A stretch of 22,386 bases of DNA from an uncultured Mycoplasmatota bacterium. Its GTDB lineage: Bacteria; Bacillota_I; Bacilli_A; RF39; UBA660. The stretch is taken from contig URZL01000014.1 in assembly GCA_900552335.1 (NCBI GenBank), positions 1 through 22,386 on the forward strand, in the 5' to 3' direction. The notes under the pieces are model-generated. The model had not been told where the DNA came from. It ran no database searches and saw only the letters and a list, made by a program, of their open reading frames with translations. The position numbers were made by a program, and so were the translations under genes. Below are positions 14,701-21,981 of the stretch, in pieces (position 1 is the first letter of the stretch; every line of letters begins with the position of its first letter).

Positions 14701-15864
14701 TTATCCAATTCTCTTCCATGTATATATTTGTGTATCAGAGGTTAAAAAGCCCTGTATCGTTATATTCCATATTTGCCAAGTACTTGTAGATGTTACTTCG
14801 TATTTTAAATTGATACCTGCACTAGAATATTTATAAGTTGGCTCTAATACAATATCAGATTCTTTAAAGAATTTGGTAGCTCCTAACTTTCTATAAGTTG
14901 ATTGTGAATAAGTTCCTACTTCTGAAGTGGCAATATTGTTTAAATAGACAACAATACTATTTTTATTAAGTGTTGTTCCTTGAAAGCTTAATCGGTATTC
15001 TTTATGATACCCAGTAGGAATTGATACATGATCAAATAACCCTTCCAATAGCTGGTAATTATAAGAACCCAGCAATGCTGTTTTACTTACAGGACCATTC
15101 CCGCTTATATCATCATATAGAACCTGTGACCCAATTTGTTGTCTTTCGTAGTCATTTTCTATTAGTTCCCAATTTCCACCAAATAAGTCATTTGGATTTG
15201 AAGAATTTACACTCTTATATATACTTCCTACTGGATAAATCTTATCTATTGTATTCATTCCATTATTGACCAAACTAGATAAATTATTTAAATTATTTTG
15301 TAATTCTTCTATATTACTTTTGATACTGGTTATTTCATTTGTATTATTTGTTATTTTTGTATCTAGACTGTCTACTAAGTTATTTACTTCATCTTTAGAA
15401 TATACATTACTAACATTCCCTGTTCCATTATCTAACATTGCTACATATTTATTTGTTAAAGCATCAAATCCTATGATACAATTTCCAGCTTTTCTTTCTC
15501 CTACGATAATTCCACTATTATAGTTTTTATATACATAATATTTATCATTTGAGATACAAACACTGACATTTCCTTCTTTATCTAAATAGAGTTTTCCTTC
15601 TCCATCTATGGTTCCTCTATAATCTAGACTTTCTCCTTTTTTTGTACTTCCTTGATGTTCCTTATCAAACAAGAATTCATAGACTCCATCATTTTCTATC
15701 GCATACAAATTGGCAGATTCTACTAATCCCTCTACACTAGACGCTAGTGCTTTCTTTTTACTTTCTTCTATTACATTTGTTATCATGGGTACTGTTATTA
15801 ATGTAATCACTGATAATATTACTATCACAGCTAATAATTCAATTAATGTAAATCCTTTTTTCAT
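14701..15864 (-). CDS. Type IV pilin-like protein fused to a phage tail-fibre type C-terminus
   Basis: A 387-aa mosaic. Residues 1-30 (MKKGFTLIELLAVIVIL) form a class III prepilin signal: a short basic leader, Gly before Phe for the peptidase cut, Glu at mature position 5, then a membrane helix. Residues 31-150 look like a pseudopilin body with cysteines at 103 and 129. Residues 155-205 are a polar coiled coil (TNEITSIKSNIEELQNNLNN). Residues 209-236 read IYPVGSIYKSVNSSNPNDLF and then GGNWELIEN, the signature seen in phage tail-fibre and baseplate proteins. A beta-rich end of about 150 residues closes with TWKRIG. ATG at 15864 gives the canonical MKKG leader; ATG at 15873 abuts its RBS. It is probably assembled or exported by a pilus/competence-type machine and displayed at the surface. 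The role as an adhesin is inferred. Confidence 0.85.
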   Translation of the reverse strand: MKKGFTLIELLAVIVILSVITLITVPMITNVIEESKKKALASSVEGLVESANLYAIENDGVYEFLFDKEHQGSTKKGESLDYRGTIDGEGKLYLDKEGNVSVCISNDKYYVYKNYNSGIIVGERKAGNCIIGFDALTNKYVAMLDNGTGNVSNVYSKDEVNNLVDSLDTKITNNTNEITSIKSNIEELQNNLNNLSSLVNNGMNTIDKIYPVGSIYKSVNSSNPNDLFGGNWELIENDYERQQIGSQVLYDDISGNGPVSKTALLGSYNYQLLEGLFDHVSIPTGYHKEYRLSFQGTTLNKNSIVVYLNNIATSEVGTYSQSTYRKLGATKFFKESDIVLEPTYKYSSAGINLKYEVTSTSTWQIWNITIQGFLTSDTQIYTWKRIG

Positions 15865-15892
15865 GTCCTTCATCCTTCCTTTTTATAGCAAC

Positions 15893-15963
15893 AAAAAAAA
15901 AGAGGTTTTTAAAATAACCCCCCCCGTTTGCATATAGTAAACACAAAATCACTATCTACAAAC
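15893..15963 (-). promoter_or_regulatory. Structured leader of the pilin/tail gene: hairpin, G8 tract, terminator-like hairpin
   Basis: On the minus strand, 15963-15951 and 15938-15926 form a 13-position stem (11 Watson-Crick pairs, one G-T, one mismatch) with a 12-base loop. It is followed directly by eight Gs (15925-15918). The last Gs and TT can pair with AACCTC (15907-15902) across a TTTTAAAA centre, and nine Ts follow (15901-15893). This resembles an intrinsic terminator whose stem uses a homopolymeric G tract, suiting slippage-based or attenuation control. I recognise no known riboswitch class. Confidence 0.55.
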
Positions 15964-15990
15964 TATATTACTATTTTTATTACCATATCT

Positions 15991-16019
15991 ACTATACCAA
16001 ATTTATGTTAAACATTCAA
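15991..16019 (-). promoter_or_regulatory. Sigma-A promoter of the pilin/tail gene
   Basis: Minus strand TTGAAT (16019-16014), a 17-bp spacer and TATAGT (15996-15991). It gives a leader of about 120 nt that contains the hairpins and the G tract. Confidence 0.75.
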
Positions 16020-16139
16020 GCAAAAATTGATTTCATTAATGATTTTAAAAAACTTTGCTTTTTGCCCTTTTTGTTTTACCGTTATTATAATTATTGTTAA
16101 AACTATTATTTTAGAGATAAAAGCGATGCCTATTTTCAT
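16008..16139 (-). CDS. Possible 43-aa membrane microprotein
   Basis: A short open frame just after the HD-domain gene, starting MKIGIAFISKIIVLTIIIIT and followed by a basic tail (VKQKGQKAKFF). That is a plausible single membrane helix. The RBS is weak (AAGAAA) and the end overlaps the promoter of the pilin/tail gene. It may be chance in AT-rich DNA. It is listed because the gap holds no other gene. Confidence 0.25.
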   Translation of the reverse strand: MKIGIAFISKIIVLTIIIITVKQKGQKAKFFKIINEINFCLNV

Positions 16140-16145
16140 ATTTTC

Positions 16146-16721
16146 TTATACAATTTCATCATTTTCAAATGAAATATTCAAAAATTTACGACTCGCTATA
16201 TAATCACACATATGTACAAATTTTTGATATTTATTTACAGGTTTTGGTAAAACTTCATTTCCTTTATAATCTTTTGTCCAAGGACCCATATGAGAAGAAA
16301 TAACATTTATCAAAAAGTTTATTTCATTTTCAGTAAACGTTAATTCACTTTGATGTTCTTTTATAAAATTACACATCAACAATGGATGCTCAAATAAAAC
16401 ATATTCGCTATGATTTAATCCATGTTTTAACCCATCATGTAAAATTAATCCCACCATCATCAAATCTTTTTCATCTTGATTAAAACATCCTGTAATAGAC
16501 TCATCTTGATAAAGTTCTAAAGCTATTTTTGCTACTGCCTTGGTATGTCTTAATAAACCTCCGTCACCCAAAGTAAAAACAGGATGATACTTTCCAGTAG
16601 AAGATGCTGGTACAATAAAAAAATAATCCGGTAATATATTAATTAATTTTTTTAAATTTTCTTGATATTTTTTATTTTTCACGTAATTTATTTCTGTTTG
16701 TAATCTTTCTATTTTTTCCAT
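16146..16721 (-). CDS. HD-domain phosphohydrolase
   Basis: A 191-aa metal-dependent phosphohydrolase of the HD superfamily. The ligand series is visible: LLRHT (His, about residue 58), LILHDGLKHG (His-Asp, about 93), EHPLLM (His, about 111) and SSHMGPW (His, about 142), with CDYIASR near the end. This spacing resembles the HD part of YhaM-type 3'-5' exonucleases, but the OB domain of YhaM is missing. The substrate, nucleotide or nucleic acid, is therefore open. The start follows the hemW stop with no gap, so it is co-translated with hemW. No clear terminator follows. Confidence 0.82.
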   Translation of the reverse strand: MEKIERLQTEINYVKNKKYQENLKKLINILPDYFFIVPASSTGKYHPVFTLGDGGLLRHTKAVAKIALELYQDESITGCFNQDEKDLMMVGLILHDGLKHGLNHSEYVLFEHPLLMCNFIKEHQSELTFTENEINFLINVISSHMGPWTKDYKGNEVLPKPVNKYQKFVHMCDYIASRKFLNISFENDEIV

Positions 16722-17795
16722 CTAATCACCTACAAATTTTACTAAAATTTCATTTGAAATATAAATATATTTTTTTGGTATATACAAATTATCTTTATGT
16801 TGCTTTAAATAACCTTTTTTTAATAAATCTTTTATTTCAAAGACATTTTCTACTTTTTCTTGATATTTTTCTTCAAATTTTTTCGTAGAAATACCGTCTA
16901 ATTTACGAAGTCCTAAAAACATTTCTTCTTGTTGTTTTTCCTTTTGAGTTAACTTATATTCTTCTATTTTAGTAACACCACTTAGATAATCATGAATGTT
17001 TTTTGTATTTTCATATCGAACACCATTCACATAACCACTAGCACCCATGCCAAAACCATAATATTCAGAATTATTCCAATAAGTTAAGTTATGAACAGAT
17101 TCATAACCTTTTTTTGAGAAATTGCTGATTTCATAGTGATGATAGCTTCTTAATCTTTTACAAATATAAGCATACATTTTATAGTCTAAATCTGCATCCA
17201 CATATTCTGTTTTTTCATTATAAAGTTTTGTGTGTGGTTCAATAATTAAGGAGTAATAAGAGAGGTGTTTTAAATGCAAATGTTCAAAAATATCTAAGTC
17301 TTTTTTAACATCATTTAAACTTTGATTCGGTATAGCGTACATCAAATCAATGTTGATATTTTTAAAGTATTTTTTTGCTAATTGAATTCTTTGAATAGCG
17401 ATTTCTTTCGTATGATTTCTATTTAAAATTGGTAATAAATGTTCTTGAAAAGTTTCAACGCCAATACTAAGACGATTTACTCCATAAGATTTCATCAGAA
17501 TTAATTTTTCTTCTGTAATAGATTCTACATTACATTCTACCGTAAATTCACGAATATCTTTTTGAAATAAATTTGTTATTTCTAATAATTCTTTTAGTTC
17601 TTCTACATTTAAAACGCTAGGAGTACCTCCCCCAATGTAAATCGTTTCAATGATTTCACCAGCATATTCGTTTTGAATTTCTGTTTTTAAAGATTTTAAA
17701 TAATCCTTTTTTTTACATATTGAACTATAAATTTTAGGAAAATCACAATAGCTACATATCGTAGAACAAAAAGGAATATGAATATAAACAGACAT
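16722..17795 (-). CDS. hemW: Radical SAM protein HemW (heme chaperone; formerly HemN-like)
   Basis: A 357-aa radical SAM protein. The iron-sulfur motif CSTICSYCDF (CxxxCxYC, about residue 13) and IYIGGGTPSVL (about 55) are clear. HNLTYWNNSEYYGFGMGASG (about 235) is the HemW-type central segment, and a C-terminal HemN-type domain follows. HemW proteins bind heme and help insert it into respiratory enzymes; they lack coproporphyrinogen dehydrogenase activity. I use ATG at 17795, one base after the upstream stop. An in-frame TTG at 17813 lies inside the upstream gene. In many Bacillota hemW adjoins hrcA-grpE-dnaK-dnaJ; here it sits with unknown genes instead. Confidence 0.92.
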   Translation of the reverse strand: MSVYIHIPFCSTICSYCDFPKIYSSICKKKDYLKSLKTEIQNEYAGEIIETIYIGGGTPSVLNVEELKELLEITNLFQKDIREFTVECNVESITEEKLILMKSYGVNRLSIGVETFQEHLLPILNRNHTKEIAIQRIQLAKKYFKNINIDLMYAIPNQSLNDVKKDLDIFEHLHLKHLSYYSLIIEPHTKLYNEKTEYVDADLDYKMYAYICKRLRSYHHYEISNFSKKGYESVHNLTYWNNSEYYGFGMGASGYVNGVRYENTKNIHDYLSGVTKIEEYKLTQKEKQQEEMFLGLRKLDGISTKKFEEKYQEKVENVFEIKDLLKKGYLKQHKDNLYIPKKYIYISNEILVKFVGD

Positions 17796-17796
17796 T

Positions 17797-18045
17797 TTAT
17801 CTGCTGATACCAACCTTATAGGAAGCTAAAAGTTCTAAAATTGCTTCATTAGATATATACCCTTTTAAAAAACAATAATTCTTTATTTCTCTTACCTTTT
17901 CATTTAAAGATAAATCTTTACTAGAATAATAAAAAGTAGGAAAAATATGTTCTAAAATAGCAAGTCCTCTCTCTATATTTTTATTACTATTACTAACCGC
18001 AACACCTTCTAAAGCCAAATCCATATCATTCATGATTTCTTCCAT
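17797..18045 (-). CDS. Hypothetical 82-aa protein upstream of hemW
   Basis: I do not recognise the family. The product is soluble and helical, with one patch YCFLKGYISNEAILELLASY at the C-terminus that looks like a helical hairpin. There is no cysteine pair, signal or membrane segment. ATG at 18045 is chosen: AGGTGAT precedes it, while the GTG nine bases upstream is part of that RBS. It is probably the first gene of a unit with hemW and the HD gene, from an extended -10 promoter at 18063-18071. The spacing of one base to the hemW start argues for coupled translation. Confidence 0.7.
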   Translation of the reverse strand: MEEIMNDMDLALEGVAVSNSNKNIERGLAILEHIFPTFYYSSKDLSLNEKVREIKNYCFLKGYISNEAILELLASYKVGISR

Positions 18046-18062
18046 TATTATCACCTAGTACC

Positions 18063-18071
18063 ATTATATCA
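18063..18071 (-). promoter_or_regulatory. Extended -10 promoter of the hemW unit
   Basis: TGATATAAT on the minus strand, directly after the terminator of the upstream gene and overlapping its TGA stop. No strong -35 box. Confidence 0.55.
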
Positions 18072-19364
18072 AAAAAAGGCTCTAAAATGAACCTTTTGCA
18101 TAAGTTTTAATTTTTGATTAAATTCTAAATCATTATTTATTAATTTATTCAAACAAGCTCTGTATGTATATTGATCAATTGGAATATTATTTTCTTCTAA
18201 ATATTTGAAAATTAATTCTTTTTCTTCTTTTGTTATTTCTCTACCTTTAATAACACGAGATACTCTCAATTCCCTTTCTTGACTAAATTTTGGAACAGGC
18301 ATTCCCATCCCAATTCTTTTTATTACGGAATTAGAGTTTACAAATTTAGATACTTCAAGACTATAAAAACCAATTTTATCATAAAAATCATCTAAAGATA
18401 ATTTTGTTAAATGATAGTAATCTAAGATAGTAAAATTTGGATTATTTTGAATTTGAAAAGCTATATTGTTCAATTCTTCAATAAAATCATTCTGCTCTCT
18501 AGATTCAATTTCTGATATAACCTCACTAACCTTTTTATTTCCAAAATCTGTTGTACTATAAATTTTTCTAATATACTTTTTGATTTCTGAAACAGAATAT
18601 TTTCCATGAGTGTGACAATATTCATAAATAGATACCCCACTAGATAGCAATTCATAAAGAACCTGTTTTGCTTCTGCATATTCATCAACACATATTTCAA
18701 AATCTTCTATCATTTGTTTTTCACTTCTTTGTTTTAAACTTTCGTAGAACCATTTTTCAAATTGTTCTGCTAGTACAATACTTTGTTCATCTGAATATTT
18801 ATTTTTAAACCATATCATGACTTGTTTAAAATACTTTTCTGACCAACCTATTCTAGAAAAAGTAATTGATGGGTATGCAGATGTAGCCACCATATATAAT
18901 TTATCCTCATAAGTGGCCGTATGAGATTCTTGATGAAAGAAAGAAGTACTATTATTTGATTGTAAAGTTTCTTGTTCTTTTGTTAGTATTTGTCTTATCA
19001 CTGTAATCTCTTCTGAATATTTTGGATACTTTTTAACAAATGAGCTTAAGCATGTTCTCAAATGTGCGAAGTCAGTTTTATAATCCACTTTAATTTTTCC
19101 TGTCTCAGTCATCTCTTCCATTAAGCTCATGGTTACTTTAAAATATTCAAATGAGCTTGATAAAAACCAATCATAGGTATCTTTAAATCTTTCTTGAGCA
19201 TTGTTTGATAAAGTTCTAACATATTTTCTTAAATATTCCAATAAGGTTACTTTTGAAAATCCTTTTGAATTTTGATTATTTACAAATTGATTTGCTCCTT
19301 CTACATCTTTGTTTATAATGTATTCATATAATTGTTCTATATCTTTTTGATTTATACTTTTCAT
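18069..19364 (-). CDS. Hypothetical 431-aa protein
   Basis: The function is unknown. It is a soluble, helical, charged protein without signal peptide or membrane helix. A segment near residue 245 (VSIYEYCHTHGKYSVSEIKK) has the rhythm of a helix-turn-helix, so nucleic-acid binding is possible. The C-terminal part (about 355-420) has GMGMPVPKFSQERELRVSR and TKEEKELIFKYLEENNIPID, which may be a second helical domain. The ATG at 19364 has AAAGGGG about nine bases before it. That RBS is part of a hairpin that doubles as the terminator of the upstream gene. It is transcribed alone: a strong promoter lies before it, and a terminator is built into its last codons. Confidence 0.75.
   Translation of the reverse strand: MKSINQKDIEQLYEYIINKDVEGANQFVNNQNSKGFSKVTLLEYLRKYVRTLSNNAQERFKDTYDWFLSSSFEYFKVTMSLMEEMTETGKIKVDYKTDFAHLRTCLSSFVKKYPKYSEEITVIRQILTKEQETLQSNNSTSFFHQESHTATYEDKLYMVATSAYPSITFSRIGWSEKYFKQVMIWFKNKYSDEQSIVLAEQFEKWFYESLKQRSEKQMIEDFEICVDEYAEAKQVLYELLSSGVSIYEYCHTHGKYSVSEIKKYIRKIYSTTDFGNKKVSEVISEIESREQNDFIEELNNIAFQIQNNPNFTILDYYHLTKLSLDDFYDKIGFYSLEVSKFVNSNSVIKRIGMGMPVPKFSQERELRVSRVIKGREITKEEKELIFKYLEENNIPIDQYTYRACLNKLINNDLEFNQKLKLMQKVHFRAFF
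18071..18096 (-). terminator. Intrinsic terminator at the end of the 431-aa gene
   Basis: AAAGGTTC (18096-18089) pairs with GAGCCTTT (18082-18075), including one G-T pair, around ATTTTA. Seven Ts follow. It lies within the final codons of the gene. Confidence 0.8.
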
Positions 19365-19365
19365 A

Positions 19366-19391
19366 TAAAAACACCCCTTTAACAGGGTGTT
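19366..19391 (-). terminator. Hairpin combining upstream terminator and RBS cover of the 431-aa gene
   Basis: On the minus strand AACACCC (19391-19385) pairs with GGGTGTT (19376-19370) and is followed by TTTTT. The 3' arm overlaps the AAAGGGG RBS of the 431-aa gene. The 5' arm adjoins the -10 box (19397-19392). Confidence 0.7.
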
Positions 19392-19420
19392 ATTCTAACA
19401 TTTTAAAGAACATATGTCAA
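19392..19420 (-). promoter_or_regulatory. Strong sigma-A promoter of the 431-aa gene
   Basis: A perfect TTGACA (19420-19415), a 17-bp spacer and TAGAAT (19397-19392) on the minus strand. The predicted start (about 19385) falls at the end of the 5' arm of the hairpin. Confidence 0.8.
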
Positions 19421-19424
19421 GATG

Positions 19425-19669
19425 TTAGTCATTCATGACTTTTCCATTTACATATAATTTATAACCATTAAAATTTATATTACTATAGCTACTATCTTCA
19501 TCTTCCAAACTAGTAACATAAGAATCACCTGTTAAAGTAATCGCTGAAGAGGAATCTAAAGTTAAAGTAATTTTTTTGCAGTATTATCACCATTTATGGT
19601 TCCCTCATAATGAGAAGAAGTTAAGGTCATATCTAAAGCAGCTTTTAAATAACTATCTTTCAAATACAT
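19425..19669 (-). pseudogene. Frameshifted C-terminal remnant of a repetitive beta-type surface protein
   Basis: The minus strand first reads YLKDSYLKAALDMTLTSSHY from 19669 and stops after an A7 tract (plus-strand T7, 19571-19577). One added A would restore a frame that continues ITLTLDSSSAITLTGDSY and DDS-like turns to INFNGYKLYVNGKVMND and a TAA at 19425. This pattern resembles the carbohydrate-binding beta-helix domain of Cthe_2159-type proteins; that assignment is from memory. There is no proper start, signal peptide or RBS, so the N-terminus is lost too. It lies between clpB and the promoter of the 431-aa gene. Confidence 0.6.
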
Positions 19670-19685
19670 TCACATGAGCAATTCT

Positions 19686-21797
19686 TTATTTTACAATAAA
19701 TGTATTATTATCTACATCAATTGTAATGGTGCTATTGTATTTGATTTCATCATTAATAATTTTACTTGCAATTAAATTTTCAATGTGACTTACAATATAT
19801 CTTTTAATTGGTCGAGCGCCAAATGATTCATCATAAGAATTTTCAACAATAGCTTCTTTTGCTCTATCCGTAAGATTGATTTTAATTAATTTATCATGAA
19901 GTCTATTTTCTAATTCTTTCATTAATTTATCTACAATATCATAAACTACTTTTTTCGTTAAAGCTTTAAATATAATAATTTCGTCTATTCTGTTGATAAA
20001 TTCTGGTTTAAAAGTTTTTCTTAATTCAGAGAAAACTAATTCCTCACTATTTTCTTTCTTATCTAGAATATATTCACTACCTAAATTAGAAGTCATAATA
20101 ATAATCGTGTTCTTAAAATCAACTGTTCTACCTTGTGAATCCGTAATTCGTCCATCATCTAATATTTGAAGTAAAATATTGAATACGTCAGGATGTGCTT
20201 TTTCTATTTCATCAAATAACACTATACTATAAGGGTTTCTTCTTACCTTTTCTGTTAATTGTCCGCCCTCATCATATCCAACATATCCTGGAGGCGCTCC
20301 TACTAAACGAGATACACTATGAGCTTCCATATACTCACTCATATCAATACGAATAATATGTTTTTCATCATCGAAAAGTTCACTTGCTAAAGTTTTAGCA
20401 ACTTCTGTTTTACCAACTCCAGTTGGTCCTAAGAAAATGAAAGAACCAATAGGACGATTTGGATCTTTAATACCTGCACGCGCCCTAATAATAGCAGAAC
20501 TAACCTTTTCTATTGCTTCATCTTGTCCCATTACTCTTTTTTTCATATTATCAGCTAGGTGAAGTAATTTTTCTCTTTCTCCTCCTACTAATTTATGAAC
20601 TGGGATATTTGTCATTTTAGAAACGACAGAGGCAATATCTTCTTCTGTTACAGAATCACTTAATAATTTATAATGATCTTGTTTTTTTAGATTTTCTAGT
20701 TCTAATTCCAAAGTTGGAATCGTACCATGTTTAATTCTAGCAGCTGTTTCCAAATCATAATTGTTTTCGGCTTGTTCTAGTAAGAATTTATTTCTTTCTA
20801 ATTCATCCTTTTTCTTATTGATGGTTTCTTTTAATCTTTTTTCATCTTCCCAAGAAGTTTTTAATTCGCCTTCTTTTTTCTTCAAAACAGCTATTTCATC
20901 TTTGATTGCTAAAACCCTTTTTTTAGACATTTCATCTTTATCTTTTTTGATTGCTTCTAATTCGATTTGTAATCCCATAATTTTACGTGTTAAGGTATCT
21001 AGTTCAAATGGTACAGAATCCATTTGTACCTTAATCGTAGCGCAAGCTTCATCTACCAAATCAATTGCTTTATCTGGTAAAAAACGATCGGTAATATATC
21101 TATCGGATAAAGTTGCAGCTGCAATTAAAGCTTTATCTTTAATGGTTACGCCATGGAATAACTCAAATCTTGGTTTCAATCCTCTTAAAATTGTAATAGT
21201 ATCTTCTACACTCGGGGCACTTACAAGTACTCTTTGAAATCTTCTTTCTAGAGCACTATCCTTTTCAATATATTTTCTATATTCATTTAATGTTGTTGCA
21301 CCAATTACTTTAATTTCTCCTCTTGCTAGCAAAGGTTTTAACATATTAGAAGTATCTACTGCGCCTTCTGCACTATTTCCAACAATCATATGAATTTCAT
21401 CAATAAACATAATGATTTCTCCATTGGAATCTTTTATAGCTTTTAAAACGGCTTTTAGTCTTTCTTCAAATTCGCCACGGTATTTAGCTCCAGCTATTAA
21501 AGCACCCATATCTAGCTCCCAAATTGTTTTATTTTTTAAAGATTCTGGAACATCACCCTTTACAATACGAAGAGCAAGTCCTTCTACAATAGCTGTTTTA
21601 CCTACACCAGCTTCCCCTATTAAAACAGGGTTATTTTTCGTTTTACGGGATAAAACTCTCGTAATACTCCTGATTTCTTCATCTCTCCCGATGACAGGGT
21701 CGATTTTTCCTGATTTTGCTAATTCAACAATATTACGGCCATATTTTTCTAATACATTTTCTTCTTTTTGATTATCATATATATTTCCAATATTCAT
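19686..21797 (-). CDS. clpB: Chaperone ClpB, form without the N-terminal domain
   Basis: Hexameric AAA+ disaggregase that threads aggregated proteins and acts with DnaK. NBD1 has Walker A GEAGVGKT (61-68) and Walker [13 protein letters not shown]2 has Walker A GPTGVGKT (about 455) and Walker [12 protein letters not shown], and GYVG as pore loop. Between them, the coiled-coil M domain (about 285-385) is full length, which marks ClpB instead of ClpC or ClpA. The usual N-domain of about 145 residues is absent: the start [10 protein letters not shown] is only 13 residues before the linker LEKYGRN. ATG at 21797 has AAAAGGAGGGG before it, and a CIRCE-controlled promoter follows at the right distance, so the short form is the true product. 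HrcA repression and heat induction are expected. Confidence 0.96.
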   Translation of the reverse strand: MNIGNIYDNQKEENVLEKYGRNIVELAKSGKIDPVIGRDEEIRSITRVLSRKTKNNPVLIGEAGVGKTAIVEGLALRIVKGDVPESLKNKTIWELDMGALIAGAKYRGEFEERLKAVLKAIKDSNGEIIMFIDEIHMIVGNSAEGAVDTSNMLKPLLARGEIKVIGATTLNEYRKYIEKDSALERRFQRVLVSAPSVEDTITILRGLKPRFELFHGVTIKDKALIAAATLSDRYITDRFLPDKAIDLVDEACATIKVQMDSVPFELDTLTRKIMGLQIELEAIKKDKDEMSKKRVLAIKDEIAVLKKKEGELKTSWEDEKRLKETINKKKDELERNKFLLEQAENNYDLETAARIKHGTIPTLELELENLKKQDHYKLLSDSVTEEDIASVVSKMTNIPVHKLVGGEREKLLHLADNMKKRVMGQDEAIEKVSSAIIRARAGIKDPNRPIGSFIFLGPTGVGKTEVAKTLASELFDDEKHIIRIDMSEYMEAHSVSRLVGAPPGYVGYDEGGQLTEKVRRNPYSIVLFDEIEKAHPDVFNILLQILDDGRITDSQGRTVDFKNTIIIMTSNLGSEYILDKKENSEELVFSELRKTFKPEFINRIDEIIIFKALTKKVVYDIVDKLMKELENRLHDKLIKINLTDRAKEAIVENSYDESFGARPIKRYIVSHIENLIASKIINDEIKYNSTITIDVDNNTFIVK

Positions 21798-21842
21798 TCT
21801 TATCCCCTCCTTTTATTATGTAGTCTTCCCTACACATTATTC

Positions 21843-21870
21843 ATTATACCACTTTTTTAGCACTTGTCAA
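21843..21870 (-). promoter_or_regulatory. Sigma-A promoter of clpB
   Basis: Perfect TTGACA (21870-21865), a 16-bp spacer and perfect TATAAT (21848-21843) on the minus strand. The -35 box lies inside the CIRCE element. Confidence 0.9.
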
Positions 21871-21883
21871 GTATGAGTGCTAA
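21857..21883. promoter_or_regulatory. CIRCE operator (HrcA binding site)
   Basis: TTAGCACTT, nine bases, GAGTGCTAA: the CIRCE consensus with a single mismatch in the left arm. It covers the -35 box of clpB, so HrcA binding would block the promoter. Confidence 0.95.
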
Positions 21884-21981
21884 TTATTGAAAATAATACT
21901 TCTTTTTCATAATTTTTATAACATATTTTCACTTAGATCTTATATAACTATCAGTATCATTTGTGTCATGAAGTAAAATTT

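Noticed and set aside
15021..15523. Plus-strand open frames opposite the pilin/tail gene
   Set aside because: They lie entirely within the opposite coding strand, lack RBS and resemble nothing known.
15893..15963. Known riboswitch class, such as c-di-GMP, in the pilin/tail leader
   Set aside because: The conserved residues of the c-di-GMP-I aptamer and other classes I know are not present, so only the generic hairpins are reported.
20761..21237. Long open frame on the plus strand opposite clpB
   Set aside because: It is antisense to the conserved M domain of clpB, is rich in Ser/Phe/Leu as expected of a mirror frame, and has no supporting RBS.
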